NCBI GenBank assembly: GCA_964460755.1
Contig: CAYWQL010000014.1
Coordinates: 1-41,404, forward strand
Length of the DNA stretch: 41,404 bases
DNA from: JAYFNU01 sp964460755
GTDB taxonomy: Bacteria > Bacillota > Clostridia > Oscillospirales > Ruminococcaceae
Reading direction: 5' to 3'
The first letter of the stretch is position 1. The number at the start of each line of letters is the position of its first letter. Below are positions 16,080 to 23,031 of this stretch, piece by piece. Both the position numbers and the translations under genes were made by a program. Below the pieces are notes generated by a model. It searched no databases. It saw only the letters and a program-made list of their open reading frames with translations, and was not told the DNA's origin.

Positions 16080-17603
16080 CTACTCGACAATCGGAATAAG
16101 AAGCACGGCGGGATATTCAAGCGCGCCGTCCTCTATTTCGTTTTCTTTCATTATTTCCTCGGGCGACGCTCCGAACTGCCGCGCAATATCAAAAACCTCC
16201 TCGCCCACCTCGGCGTAGTAGGCAAAAAGCGCGGCGTCGGGTTTTTGCTTAGGCTTGGTTTCGTCCGCTCGTGCCGAACGAATGACGGGAACTTTTTCAA
16301 GCTCGCTCACCCTTCCGACAATCGTTCCGCCCGCCTTCAGGCTGAGTTTATCTCCGATTTCGACGCATTCAAGATTTTCGAAAACCGCCGAAAGGTCGTA
16401 TACCGCCGCGTTCGCGCCTTGCGCGGAAAACGCCGTTCTTATCTCAAGCTGTTTGTCAAAGCTCGCCGTTTCGCCCTCCTCGTCAACAAAGATGCAGCAA
16501 AGCTGCGCGACGGTTTTTAGAAACGCACCCTCCTCCTCGCGAACAAGGGAAAGCTCGCTTTTCTGAATAAAATAATCAATAAGGCTTCCCTTTGGCTTGT
16601 CAAAGCTTTCTGCGAACGAAAAGCCTGTATTGACCGGGATGACTGCACGCATAACGCTGACAACGTCGCTTGAAAGGCTCATTTCATAGTTGGTCAAAAA
16701 GGCGTCCTTTAGTATAACCGCACTCTTCGCGTCATATATACCGACGCCCAGCGAAAGCGCAACCGTCGCTTCAATCATACCCTCGCTCGTTACCTCGGGA
16801 AGCACTGTGCAGGATGTCGCATATGCCTCGGCTATTGCCGTTTCTCCCGCCGTAACCCCTTCGATATCAACGACTTGGGTAAAGGGAATTTTGTAGCCCA
16901 TACGTTTGACCGAAAGCCCCGCTTCGCCCGACAAATCGAGCGCGACGTTAACATAGACCGTTCCCTTGACCTCAACGCGATTGTCAAAGCTTTCCGCCCC
17001 GTCGACGACCGCCCTCGCTTCGCAACGAATAACCGTCGCCGCCGTTCCTGCGGGAAGGTCGCTCGAAAGAAGCTCCTCAATCGAAAACTGCTTAACTGCG
17101 TCCCTTGAAAGAGTGGTACACTCAACCGTCTTCGAGCGTTCAAAAATGTTTTCGCCCATAAGAGAGCCCTGCGCCTCGACCGTCTTAAAGGAAAGAATTT
17201 TAGGCGAAATAGTCAGCGCGCCGCGCGCGTCAAGTCTTCTTTCGCTCACCGCGCGGCAGTTGAGATAACTCACGGCGACGTCTGCGGAAATAGCGTACCG
17301 CTCGCCGACAGCCTCCTTTAAATCAAACTGCTTTGAAAAGGGTATGCGCTGGGACATTGAGCAAAGCCTTGCTTCCTCGTTTGAAAGATAAAGCACCGTG
17401 AGCTTCACATATCCCTCGACCGTCGCCCTGTTTCCGACCGCGAGCTTGCCCATTACGACCGGCTCGGCTTTTGTCTTGACGATTTTAAAAATTTCCGCCT
17501 GATAATCGGGAATGGTGAAATCTCCCTCCACGGGCAGCTCGACGGTCATATCCGACGTCTGCTCACAGGCAAAAAGCGTTATGGTTCCCTGTTTTGTTTC
17601 CAT
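16080..17603 (-). CDS. sipL: SipL-like SPOCS/LysM spore morphogenetic protein
   Basis: A 507-residue protein with repeated SPOCS (DUF3794) modules. One begins VELPVEGDFTIPDYQAEIFKI (about residues 17-110), another near GESFDNRVEVKGTVYVNV (about 160-265), and a third-like region follows at about 290-420. A LysM domain closes it (about 459-507: YYAEVGEEVFDIARQFG, LLIPIVE). This is the build of SipL from C. difficile, whose LysM domain binds SpoIVA and is needed for coat localisation. The next gene is spoIVA, 11 bases on, which strongly supports the call. I start at 17603 because AAAGGGGG at 17611-17618 sits right before it; an ATG 15 codons upstream (17648) lacks a site. Confidence 0.9.
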   Translation of the reverse strand: METKQGTITLFACEQTSDMTVELPVEGDFTIPDYQAEIFKIVKTKAEPVVMGKLAVGNRATVEGYVKLTVLYLSNEEARLCSMSQRIPFSKQFDLKEAVGERYAISADVAVSYLNCRAVSERRLDARGALTISPKILSFKTVEAQGSLMGENIFERSKTVECTTLSRDAVKQFSIEELLSSDLPAGTAATVIRCEARAVVDGAESFDNRVEVKGTVYVNVALDLSGEAGLSVKRMGYKIPFTQVVDIEGVTAGETAIAEAYATSCTVLPEVTSEGMIEATVALSLGVGIYDAKSAVILKDAFLTNYEMSLSSDVVSVMRAVIPVNTGFSFAESFDKPKGSLIDYFIQKSELSLVREEEGAFLKTVAQLCCIFVDEEGETASFDKQLEIRTAFSAQGANAAVYDLSAVFENLECVEIGDKLSLKAGGTIVGRVSELEKVPVIRSARADETKPKQKPDAALFAYYAEVGEEVFDIARQFGASPEEIMKENEIEDGALEYPAVLLIPIVE

Positions 17604-17675
17604 TAATTTTCCCCCTTTGTTTTTGAAAACGTGAACTTTTCTTGTCAATTAATATTCACAAAAACAAATTCATAT

Positions 17676-17710
17676 GCAAAAAAAAGAAACATTCAAAAGG
17701 AATGTTTCTT
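17676..17710 (-). terminator. Terminator downstream of spoVM
   Basis: A perfect 11-base stem (AAGAAACATTC at 17684-17694 with its complement at 17700-17710) has a five-base loop and runs on the minus strand into eight T residues. It begins about 18 bases after the spoVM stop and separates spoVM from sipL. Confidence 0.88.
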
Positions 17711-17728
17711 TACGACCATATTACGATT

Positions 17729-17815
17729 TTACTCCGCTTCGTTCTTTTTGATTTTAAAAATCATCCTTAAAATACCGCTCAGGTATTTCGGGCTTTTTAA
17801 TACGATAACCTTCAT
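17729..17815 (-). CDS. spoVM: SpoVM, 28-residue amphipathic spore coat anchor
   Basis: A 28-codon gene. The peptide contains SPKYLSGILRMIFKIKK and lines up without gaps with B. subtilis SpoVM (26 residues): M1, K2, K7, P9, K10, L12, G14, I15 and R17 match. Proline 9 and the amphipathic helix after it are what SpoVM uses to sense the curved forespore membrane and recruit SpoIVA. The ribosome binding site GGAGG (17823-17827) is at ideal spacing and a strong terminator follows. Context agrees: in Bacillus, spoVM lies shortly after prkC-rsgA, as it does here, and spoIVA and sipL come next. It is two bases or so after a 48-residue membrane peptide gene and probably shares its transcript. Confidence 0.88.
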   Translation of the reverse strand: MKVIVLKSPKYLSGILRMIFKIKKNEAE

Positions 17816-17822
17816 AAAACAA

Positions 17823-17827
17823 CCTCC
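17823..17827 (-). promoter_or_regulatory. Shine-Dalgarno site that sets the spoVM start
   Basis: GGAGG on the minus strand, seven bases before the spoVM ATG. It marks this very short frame as translated and lies just inside the end of the preceding small gene, so the two may be coupled. Confidence 0.75.
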
Positions 17828-17828
17828 G

Positions 17829-17975
17829 CTAATTTTGTGAATTTAACCCAAGACCGAATAAAAGAATCGCCGCGCCGACCACGAAGGCGAAGCCCGTTGG
17901 AACGACAAGCGCCATAATTATTCCCGCGCAGAACGACGAACAGACCAGCCGCGCAACCTCTCTGCGTCTTTTCAT
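17829..17975 (-). CDS. Small membrane peptide (48 residues) of unknown function
   Basis: A 48-residue protein with a basic start (MKRRREVARLV) and one long hydrophobic stretch (residues about 13-43: CSSFCAGIIMALVVPTGFAF, then a Gly/Leu-rich part), so one or two membrane passes. The start at 17975 is set by AAGGAGG at ideal distance; a longer frame to 18218 only runs antisense-like through the rsgA end. I do not recognise a family. It lies between the rsgA terminator and spoVM under a promoter at 18007-18035. Sharing a transcript with spoVM suggests a sporulation role, which is inference. Confidence 0.7.
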   Translation of the reverse strand: MKRRREVARLVCSSFCAGIIMALVVPTGFAFVVGAAILLFGLGLNSQN

Positions 17976-18006
17976 TCCTTCCGCCTCCTTCGTTGCCCTC
18001 TGCGAT

Positions 18007-18035
18007 ATTATATGGCAAAAAGAAAGAAGTGTGAA
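18007..18035 (-). promoter_or_regulatory. Promoter of the small peptide-spoVM unit
   Basis: On the minus strand, TTCACA (18030-18035) and TATAAT (18007-18012) are 17 bases apart, a good sigma-A site. The extended -10 reads CATATAAT, which also fits the sigma-E -10 pattern CATANNNT, though I see no ATA-type -35. The -35 sits in the T tract of the rsgA terminator. Confidence 0.6.
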
Positions 18036-18064
18036 AAAAAACGTCCGCTGAAAACAGCGGGCGT
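18033..18064 (-). terminator. Terminator of the yicC-rsgA operon
   Basis: ACGCCCGCTG and CAGCGGACGT (minus strand, 18055-18064 and 18041-18050) pair over ten bases with one wobble around a TTTT loop and lead into eight T residues. The stem starts inside the rsgA stop codon. Confidence 0.9.
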
Positions 18065-18939
18065 TATTCCCAATCGTTCTGTTCGCTTGCGACTTTATAC
18101 AGCGCGCAATAGCTTTCATGACGACTCTTTTCAATTTTACCCTCAGCGACTGCGCAAAGCACCGCACAGCCCTTTTCGACCGTGTGGGAGCAGCCGGTGA
18201 AAAAACATTCGTCCACATAGGGCGAAAACTCGGGGAAAAGCAGTGCCAGCTCCTCTTTTTTTATACGCTGGTCGCCCTCGAAATCAATCGCCGAAAAGCC
18301 GGGTGTATCGGCGATATATCCGTCGCCATATTCATACAGCTCAACCGCTCTGGTCGTGTGCCTTCCGCGTCCGAGCTTTTTGCTCGTTTCTCCCGTTTCA
18401 AGACAAACGTTAGGGATAATTTCATTTAAAAGAGTGGTTTTTCCCACACCGCTGTTGCCGACAAAGACAGAAACGCCGCTTTGAATAAGCTTTAAAAGTT
18501 TTTGCTTTTCCGATTTCTTTTTGAGGTCAAACACCGAAAAGCCCGACCGCTCGTATATGTCCCTAAGCTCTTTTCCGTCCTCAAGGTCGGTCTTCGTAAG
18601 AAGGATTTCGGGCTTTATGCCCTGTCGCACCGAAAGAGCAATAAGCTTATCAAGCACAAGGATATTCGGCTTAGGGTCGACCGTTGAGCTCACCAAAAAA
18701 AGGTGGTCAACATTGGCGACCGAGGGGCGTGAAAAGCTGTTTTTTCGCGCCGCAATTTCGCTTATGATATAGCCGTCGCTCTCGCCGTCCCCCTCGACCA
18801 AAACGCTGTCTCCCGCCTTGGGCGAAACGCCGCGCTTGCGGAAAATTCCCTTCGCGCGGCACTCTAAAATGCCGTCGGCGGTTTTTACATAGTAAAAGCC
18901 GCCGATTCCTTTTAATAATATTCCTTTAATTGAGTTCAT
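18064..18939 (-). CDS. rsgA: Ribosome small subunit-dependent GTPase A
   Basis: RsgA (YloQ/CpgA) is a circularly permuted GTPase that checks late 30S maturation. The 291-residue protein has an N-terminal OB fold, then the G motifs in permuted order: LLTKTDLEDG (G4), GNSGVGKTTLLNE (G1/P-loop), GRHTTR (G2), DTPGFSAID (G3). It ends in the zinc knuckle with CFFTGCSHTVEKGC (Cys, Cys, His, Cys). Last gene of the conserved operon, 35 bases after prkC; in Bacillus the two are also neighbours and CpgA is a PrkC substrate. A terminator overlaps its stop codon. Confidence 0.96.
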   Translation of the reverse strand: MNSIKGILLKGIGGFYYVKTADGILECRAKGIFRKRGVSPKAGDSVLVEGDGESDGYIISEIAARKNSFSRPSVANVDHLFLVSSTVDPKPNILVLDKLIALSVRQGIKPEILLTKTDLEDGKELRDIYERSGFSVFDLKKKSEKQKLLKLIQSGVSVFVGNSGVGKTTLLNEIIPNVCLETGETSKKLGRGRHTTRAVELYEYGDGYIADTPGFSAIDFEGDQRIKKEELALLFPEFSPYVDECFFTGCSHTVEKGCAVLCAVAEGKIEKSRHESYCALYKVASEQNDWE

Positions 18940-18974
18940 AAAACTCCTTGTTAAGGTTTTTGTGCGTCAGTTTA

Positions 18975-21215
18975 TCAAATCGTAACCGTAACCGCGCAGG
19001 TTCCCGTCTTTCCGCCCTTATTTGCCTTAACCGTAATATTCGCCGTTCCTGCGGTCACCGACGTAACCAAACCATTCGCATCAACAGTAGCAACCGCCTC
19101 ATTATCCGACGACCATGTGACGTCTGACGAAGCCGCTCCGCCAACCGTAGCGCTCAACTGCTGTGTCGCCCCGGTTGTCGAAAAGCTCAATGTGGATGAA
19201 GAAATCGTAACCTCGGGAGGAGTGTCGGGCGTAAAGCCAAACGCGGCGTTATCTGCCTTCGTTTTTGTTATTTCTCCCGTTTCAAAGTTAACCTTAACCG
19301 TCATCAAAAGAAGCTTGGTTCCCGCGTTGACGTAAATCGAGAAGGTCTTCTCGCCGTTGCCGTATTCTGATATTTCCCAAGCCTGTGCCGCATAGTTATT
19401 CGTTGCGGTATAGGTATAGGTTTCGGCGCCTCCCTCTGCGCTTACACTGTAATCATATGCACCGCTCACCGAGCAGGGAAGCTCAACGCTGAACTTAATA
19501 AGCTTCGGAACTATTCCCGCGCTTATAACAAGGTCTATTGTGGTATTTTTCGCGACGCTCTTGCCCGCGGCGATAGACTGCTCAAGGACGATGCCCTTTT
19601 CCTTTTCGCTCTCTTTTTCGGTTACCGTGCCAAGCTTAAGCCCAGCCTCACTAAGAAGAGACTTTGCCTGATTGTACTTGAAATCAACAAGCACGGGCAC
19701 CCACGCTTCGCTCGATGCGGAGGGCTGATTTACATATACGATAATTTTCGAGCCCGTCATAACCTCGGTTCCGCTGACAGGGTCGCTCTTTACAATACGA
19801 CCACCTTGGAACTCTGTGTCGGCTATGGATTCCTGCCCGACCTTTAAGCCGAGGTTTTGAAGCATAGCGACGCCGTCGGTGTAGGTCATATTCGACACAT
19901 CGGGTATTGTTATCTTTTCGGGTCCCTTACTTACATGAAGGGTTATTTCACCGTTTTCTTTTATCTTTTTAGGGGGAATGGGGCTTTGGGAATAGACCAC
20001 GCCAAGCTCGTACGAGGAGTTAAAATCCTCAACCACCTTGAATTTAAAGTTCTTATATTCCGCGTTGCCTTCGATTTCCGTTATATTTTTTCCTACAAAA
20101 TTGGGAAGGTCGACGTCCTCGTACTTGTTGCCCATACCACTGAGGCTAAAGACCATAAGAAGAAGAATAGCCGCGCCGACAACGCAGGCGCCCGTAATTC
20201 CAAGAAGAATAGCCATCGGAAGATTTTCGCGGTTTCTCTTTGTTGACTGCTTGCCCGACGACGCGCTTTTTTGCTTTCCGTCGGAGGATTTCACCGTCTG
20301 CTTTGAAGAGCCCGAGGCTGCCTTGGTGTTGTCGATATAGACCGTCGGAGATTCATTTCCGAAATATTTGTATTCAAATACAATGCTTGGATTTTTCTTG
20401 AAATCCTCTATATCGCGAAGCATCTGCGCCGCCGACTGATACCGCTTTGCGGGGTCCTTTGCCATCGCCTTAAGAGTAATTTCCTCAAGCCCTTCTGGGA
20501 TGGTGTCGTCGATTTCGCGAAGAGTTTTCGGGTTGTCTGAAATCTGTTTTATCGCAACGGAAACCGCGCTGTCCGAAACAAAGGGAAGAGTTCCCGTAAG
20601 CATTTCGTACATCATAACGCCGACGCTGTATATATCCGCCTTGGCGTCGGTAATGTCGCCCTTCGCCTGTTCGGGGCTTATATAATGAACCGAGCCGATT
20701 GCCTTGTCGGTTATCGTTCTCGTTTCGCTTCTCGAAAAACGCGCTATGCCGAAATCGGTGACCTTTATGTCGCCGTTCGCCATCATCATTATGTTCTGCG
20801 GCTTTATGTCGCGGTGGACTATTCCGCGGTCGTGAGCATGCTGAAGGGCTCTGAGAGTCTGGGTAATAAAATGAACGGTGTCCTTCCACGACAGCTTTTT
20901 TTGGTGCTCAATATACTGCTTAAGGGTTATTCCGTCAAGATATTCCATAACGATATACTGTATACTGTCGGAAAAATTGACGTCAAAAACCTTAACTATA
21001 TTCGGGTGAGAAAGAAGCGCGATAGCCTTCGACTCGTTCTTAAAACGGCGAACAAGCTCCTCGTTATCCAAAAACTCTTCCCTTAAAATCTTGACAGCGC
21101 GCACGCTTCCGTCCATGCGGTCAACCGCCTTATAAACGTTCGCCATACCGCCCGAGCCGATAAGCTCCTCGATTTCATAACGTCCGTCAAGTTTTTTCCC
21201 TATATAATTGTCCAT
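18975..21215 (-). CDS. prkC: PASTA-domain Ser/Thr protein kinase with a C-terminal Big_2 domain
   Basis: A membrane-bound Hanks-type kinase of 746 residues. The kinase domain (about 10-270) has the Gly loop GSGGMANV (20-27), K42 in AVKIL, HRDIKPQN with D136, and DFG at 154-156. A basic, Ser-rich linker and one membrane helix follow (333-357). Outside the cell are three PASTA repeats (about 366-430, 434-496 and 504-566), then a beta-rich segment (570-665) and a bacterial Ig-like group 2 domain (about 669-746: STLSFSTTGATQQLSATVGG, VTWSSDNEAVATVD). PASTA kinases sense muropeptides or lipid II and control growth and spore germination. The terminal Big_2 domain is not part of the usual PrkC. Its phosphatase prpC precedes it. 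Confidence 0.96.
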   Translation of the reverse strand: MDNYIGKKLDGRYEIEELIGSGGMANVYKAVDRMDGSVRAVKILREEFLDNEELVRRFKNESKAIALLSHPNIVKVFDVNFSDSIQYIVMEYLDGITLKQYIEHQKKLSWKDTVHFITQTLRALQHAHDRGIVHRDIKPQNIMMMANGDIKVTDFGIARFSRSETRTITDKAIGSVHYISPEQAKGDITDAKADIYSVGVMMYEMLTGTLPFVSDSAVSVAIKQISDNPKTLREIDDTIPEGLEEITLKAMAKDPAKRYQSAAQMLRDIEDFKKNPSIVFEYKYFGNESPTVYIDNTKAASGSSKQTVKSSDGKQKSASSGKQSTKRNRENLPMAILLGITGACVVGAAILLLMVFSLSGMGNKYEDVDLPNFVGKNITEIEGNAEYKNFKFKVVEDFNSSYELGVVYSQSPIPPKKIKENGEITLHVSKGPEKITIPDVSNMTYTDGVAMLQNLGLKVGQESIADTEFQGGRIVKSDPVSGTEVMTGSKIIVYVNQPSASSEAWVPVLVDFKYNQAKSLLSEAGLKLGTVTEKESEKEKGIVLEQSIAAGKSVAKNTTIDLVISAGIVPKLIKFSVELPCSVSGAYDYSVSAEGGAETYTYTATNNYAAQAWEISEYGNGEKTFSIYVNAGTKLLLMTVKVNFETGEITKTKADNAAFGFTPDTPPEVTISSSTLSFSTTGATQQLSATVGGAASSDVTWSSDNEAVATVDANGLVTSVTAGTANITVKANKGGKTGTCAVTVTI

Positions 21216-21246
21216 AAAACATATCCTCCGAAAATAGGTCGTAAAG

Positions 21247-21972
21247 CTATACGCTTAATACCACCGCAGTTATATTATCAAAGCCGCCCGCCTCAACTGC
21301 TCTTTCGACCATAAGGTCGGCGGTTTTGTAAAAATCGTTGTCCTTGGCTATTGCCAAAAGCTCGTCGTTCGAGAGCATATTTGAAAGCCCGTCGCTGCAT
21401 ATAAGAAGCATATCTCCGCGGGAGAGCTTTTGCTCGTTGACGTCTATTCGTATCTCGTCCTCTATTCCGACCGCGCTCGTGATGATGTTCTTGTTCGGGT
21501 GATTTGTCGCCTGCTCGGGGGTTATCTTGCCGGCGTCGAGAAGCTCCTGAACAATCGAGTGGTCGCGGGTTATCTGTTTAATCGAGCGCTTTTGTATGTG
21601 ATAGGCTCTGCTGTCGCCCGCGTGAACGACATATACGACATTCGAGCGAACAATCGCCATAACGACCGTCGTGCCCATCATCGCGCCCTCGCTCGTCGCA
21701 CCCTCGGAATGAACCTTTAGGTTGCACCGCTTGACCGCGTCGAGCATAAAACCCTTTATCGTTTCGGGCGTTATCAAATCAAGAAGCCGCAGTTCGATTT
21801 CCGTTTTCAAAAACTCGCCCGCCATTCGGCTTGCTCGTCCACCGTCGGCGACCCCGCCCATACCGTCGCACAGCACAACCCAATAGCTGTCGTCGCTCAG
21901 TCGCCCCGCGACATAGAAATCCTGATTGTCCTCGTACACACAACCGACGTCGGTCTTTGCGGTTATCTTCAT
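21247..21972 (-). CDS. prpC: PP2C-family protein phosphatase
   Basis: A cytosolic metal-dependent Ser/Thr phosphatase of 241 residues that reverses PrkC phosphorylation. The PP2C motifs are complete: DVGCVYEDNQD near the start, LCDGMGGVADGGRAS with metal-binding Asp and Gly, HAGDSRAYHI, ITRDHS, LICSDGLSNML, and DNITAVV at the end. It sits between rlmN and prkC (31 bases before prkC), the order found in Bacillus and most Clostridia, so kinase and phosphatase are made from one mRNA. Confidence 0.96.
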   Translation of the reverse strand: MKITAKTDVGCVYEDNQDFYVAGRLSDDSYWVVLCDGMGGVADGGRASRMAGEFLKTEIELRLLDLITPETIKGFMLDAVKRCNLKVHSEGATSEGAMMGTTVVMAIVRSNVVYVVHAGDSRAYHIQKRSIKQITRDHSIVQELLDAGKITPEQATNHPNKNIITSAVGIEDEIRIDVNEQKLSRGDMLLICSDGLSNMLSNDELLAIAKDNDFYKTADLMVERAVEAGGFDNITAVVLSV

Positions 21973-22004
21973 TTTAACACCCCCTTATCTGTCTTTTTGG
22001 TCGT

Positions 22005-23030
22005 TTATTGCGCTTCTCGGCGAAGCTGTCCGCACGCCGCGCTTATGTCCTTGCCGAGGGTTCTTCTTACCGTCGCGTTTATCCCGCGCGCGATAAGCTT
22101 TTTTTGAAAACTGACGGCGTGCTCGCGCGAGGCGAAAAAGTCGGTTTCGCTTATTGGATTTATGGGAATAAGGTTGACGTGGCTCGCCGTTCCCTTAAGA
22201 AGCCTCGCGAGATTGTCCGCGTCGCGCTCGGTATCGTTCTTGTCGTGTATAACGGCATATTCGAAGGAAATGCGCCGTTTGGTCGCGGCGAAATATCTTT
22301 CGCAAGCCGCCATTAGCTCGGCTATTTGATAACTTTTGTTTATCGGCATAATTTCGCTTCTCTGCTCGTCGGTCGCGGCGTGAAGAGAAACCGAAAGTGT
22401 AAGCTGTTTTTTAAGCGTCGAAAGCTCGTCAATTCTCGGAACAATTCCGCAGGTTGAAAGGGCTATGGCGCGATTGCTTAAATTGTATCCGTCCGGGTCG
22501 GTCACAAGGTCGACAAAGCGAAGAACATTATCAAAATTGTCGAGCGGCTCGCCGATACCCATAAGCACAACGCTGTCAACACGTTCGCCCACCTGACGCT
22601 CGGTCGCATATATCTGAGAAAGAATTTCACCGGCCTCAAGGCTTCGCACAAGACCATTTTTCGTCGACGCGCAAAACGCGCACCCCATACGACAGCCCAC
22701 CTGAGTTGAAACGCAGACCGAAACGCCGTGATTATATCGCATAGCGACCGTTTCAATCATATTCCCGTCAAAAAGCTTATATAAAAACTTAACCGTGCCG
22801 TCGGACGAATGCTGCGCCCTGACCGTTTCGAGCGAGCCTATGCGAAAATCCCGCGCCAGCTCCTCTCGAAGCTCCTTGGGGAAATCGCTCATCTCGTCAA
22901 ACGAAGAAACCCGTTTTTGATGCAGCCAGCAAAACAGGCGGGTTCCGCGGTATTTCGGCTGTTTAAGCTCTGAGAAAAGGTCGCTTATTTCCGCCTTAGT
23001 CAAACTCAAAAGGTCACGGTTAATCTTCAT
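22005..23030 (-). CDS. rlmN: 23S rRNA/tRNA (adenine-C2) methyltransferase
   Basis: A radical SAM enzyme of 341 residues that methylates C2 of A2503 in 23S rRNA and A37 in some tRNAs. The iron-sulfur cluster cysteines are in CRMGCAFC (Cx3Cx2C). The second SAM site shows in VLMGIGEPLDN, and the methyl-carrying cysteine of RlmN is in the C-terminal DISAACGQL. The N-terminal accessory domain (LKQPKYRGTRLFCWLHQK) fits RNA binding. Presence of this second cysteine and the housekeeping position argue for RlmN rather than the resistance enzyme Cfr. It follows rsmB by one base. Confidence 0.96.
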   Translation of the reverse strand: MKINRDLLSLTKAEISDLFSELKQPKYRGTRLFCWLHQKRVSSFDEMSDFPKELREELARDFRIGSLETVRAQHSSDGTVKFLYKLFDGNMIETVAMRYNHGVSVCVSTQVGCRMGCAFCASTKNGLVRSLEAGEILSQIYATERQVGERVDSVVLMGIGEPLDNFDNVLRFVDLVTDPDGYNLSNRAIALSTCGIVPRIDELSTLKKQLTLSVSLHAATDEQRSEIMPINKSYQIAELMAACERYFAATKRRISFEYAVIHDKNDTERDADNLARLLKGTASHVNLIPINPISETDFFASREHAVSFQKKLIARGINATVRRTLGKDISAACGQLRREAQ

Positions 23031-23031
23031 T

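Noticed and set aside
17604..17683. Possible sigma-E promoter for sipL (GAATATT as -35; TTGACA nearby)
   Set aside because: No matching CATANNNT at 13-15 bases from GAATATT, and no good sigma-A -10 at 17 bases from TTGACA. CATATGAA is too close to the terminator stem to have a proper -35.
17976..18218. Longer version of the 48-residue peptide
   Set aside because: The added part overlaps the end of rsgA and its terminator in another frame; the internal ATG has AAGGAGG.
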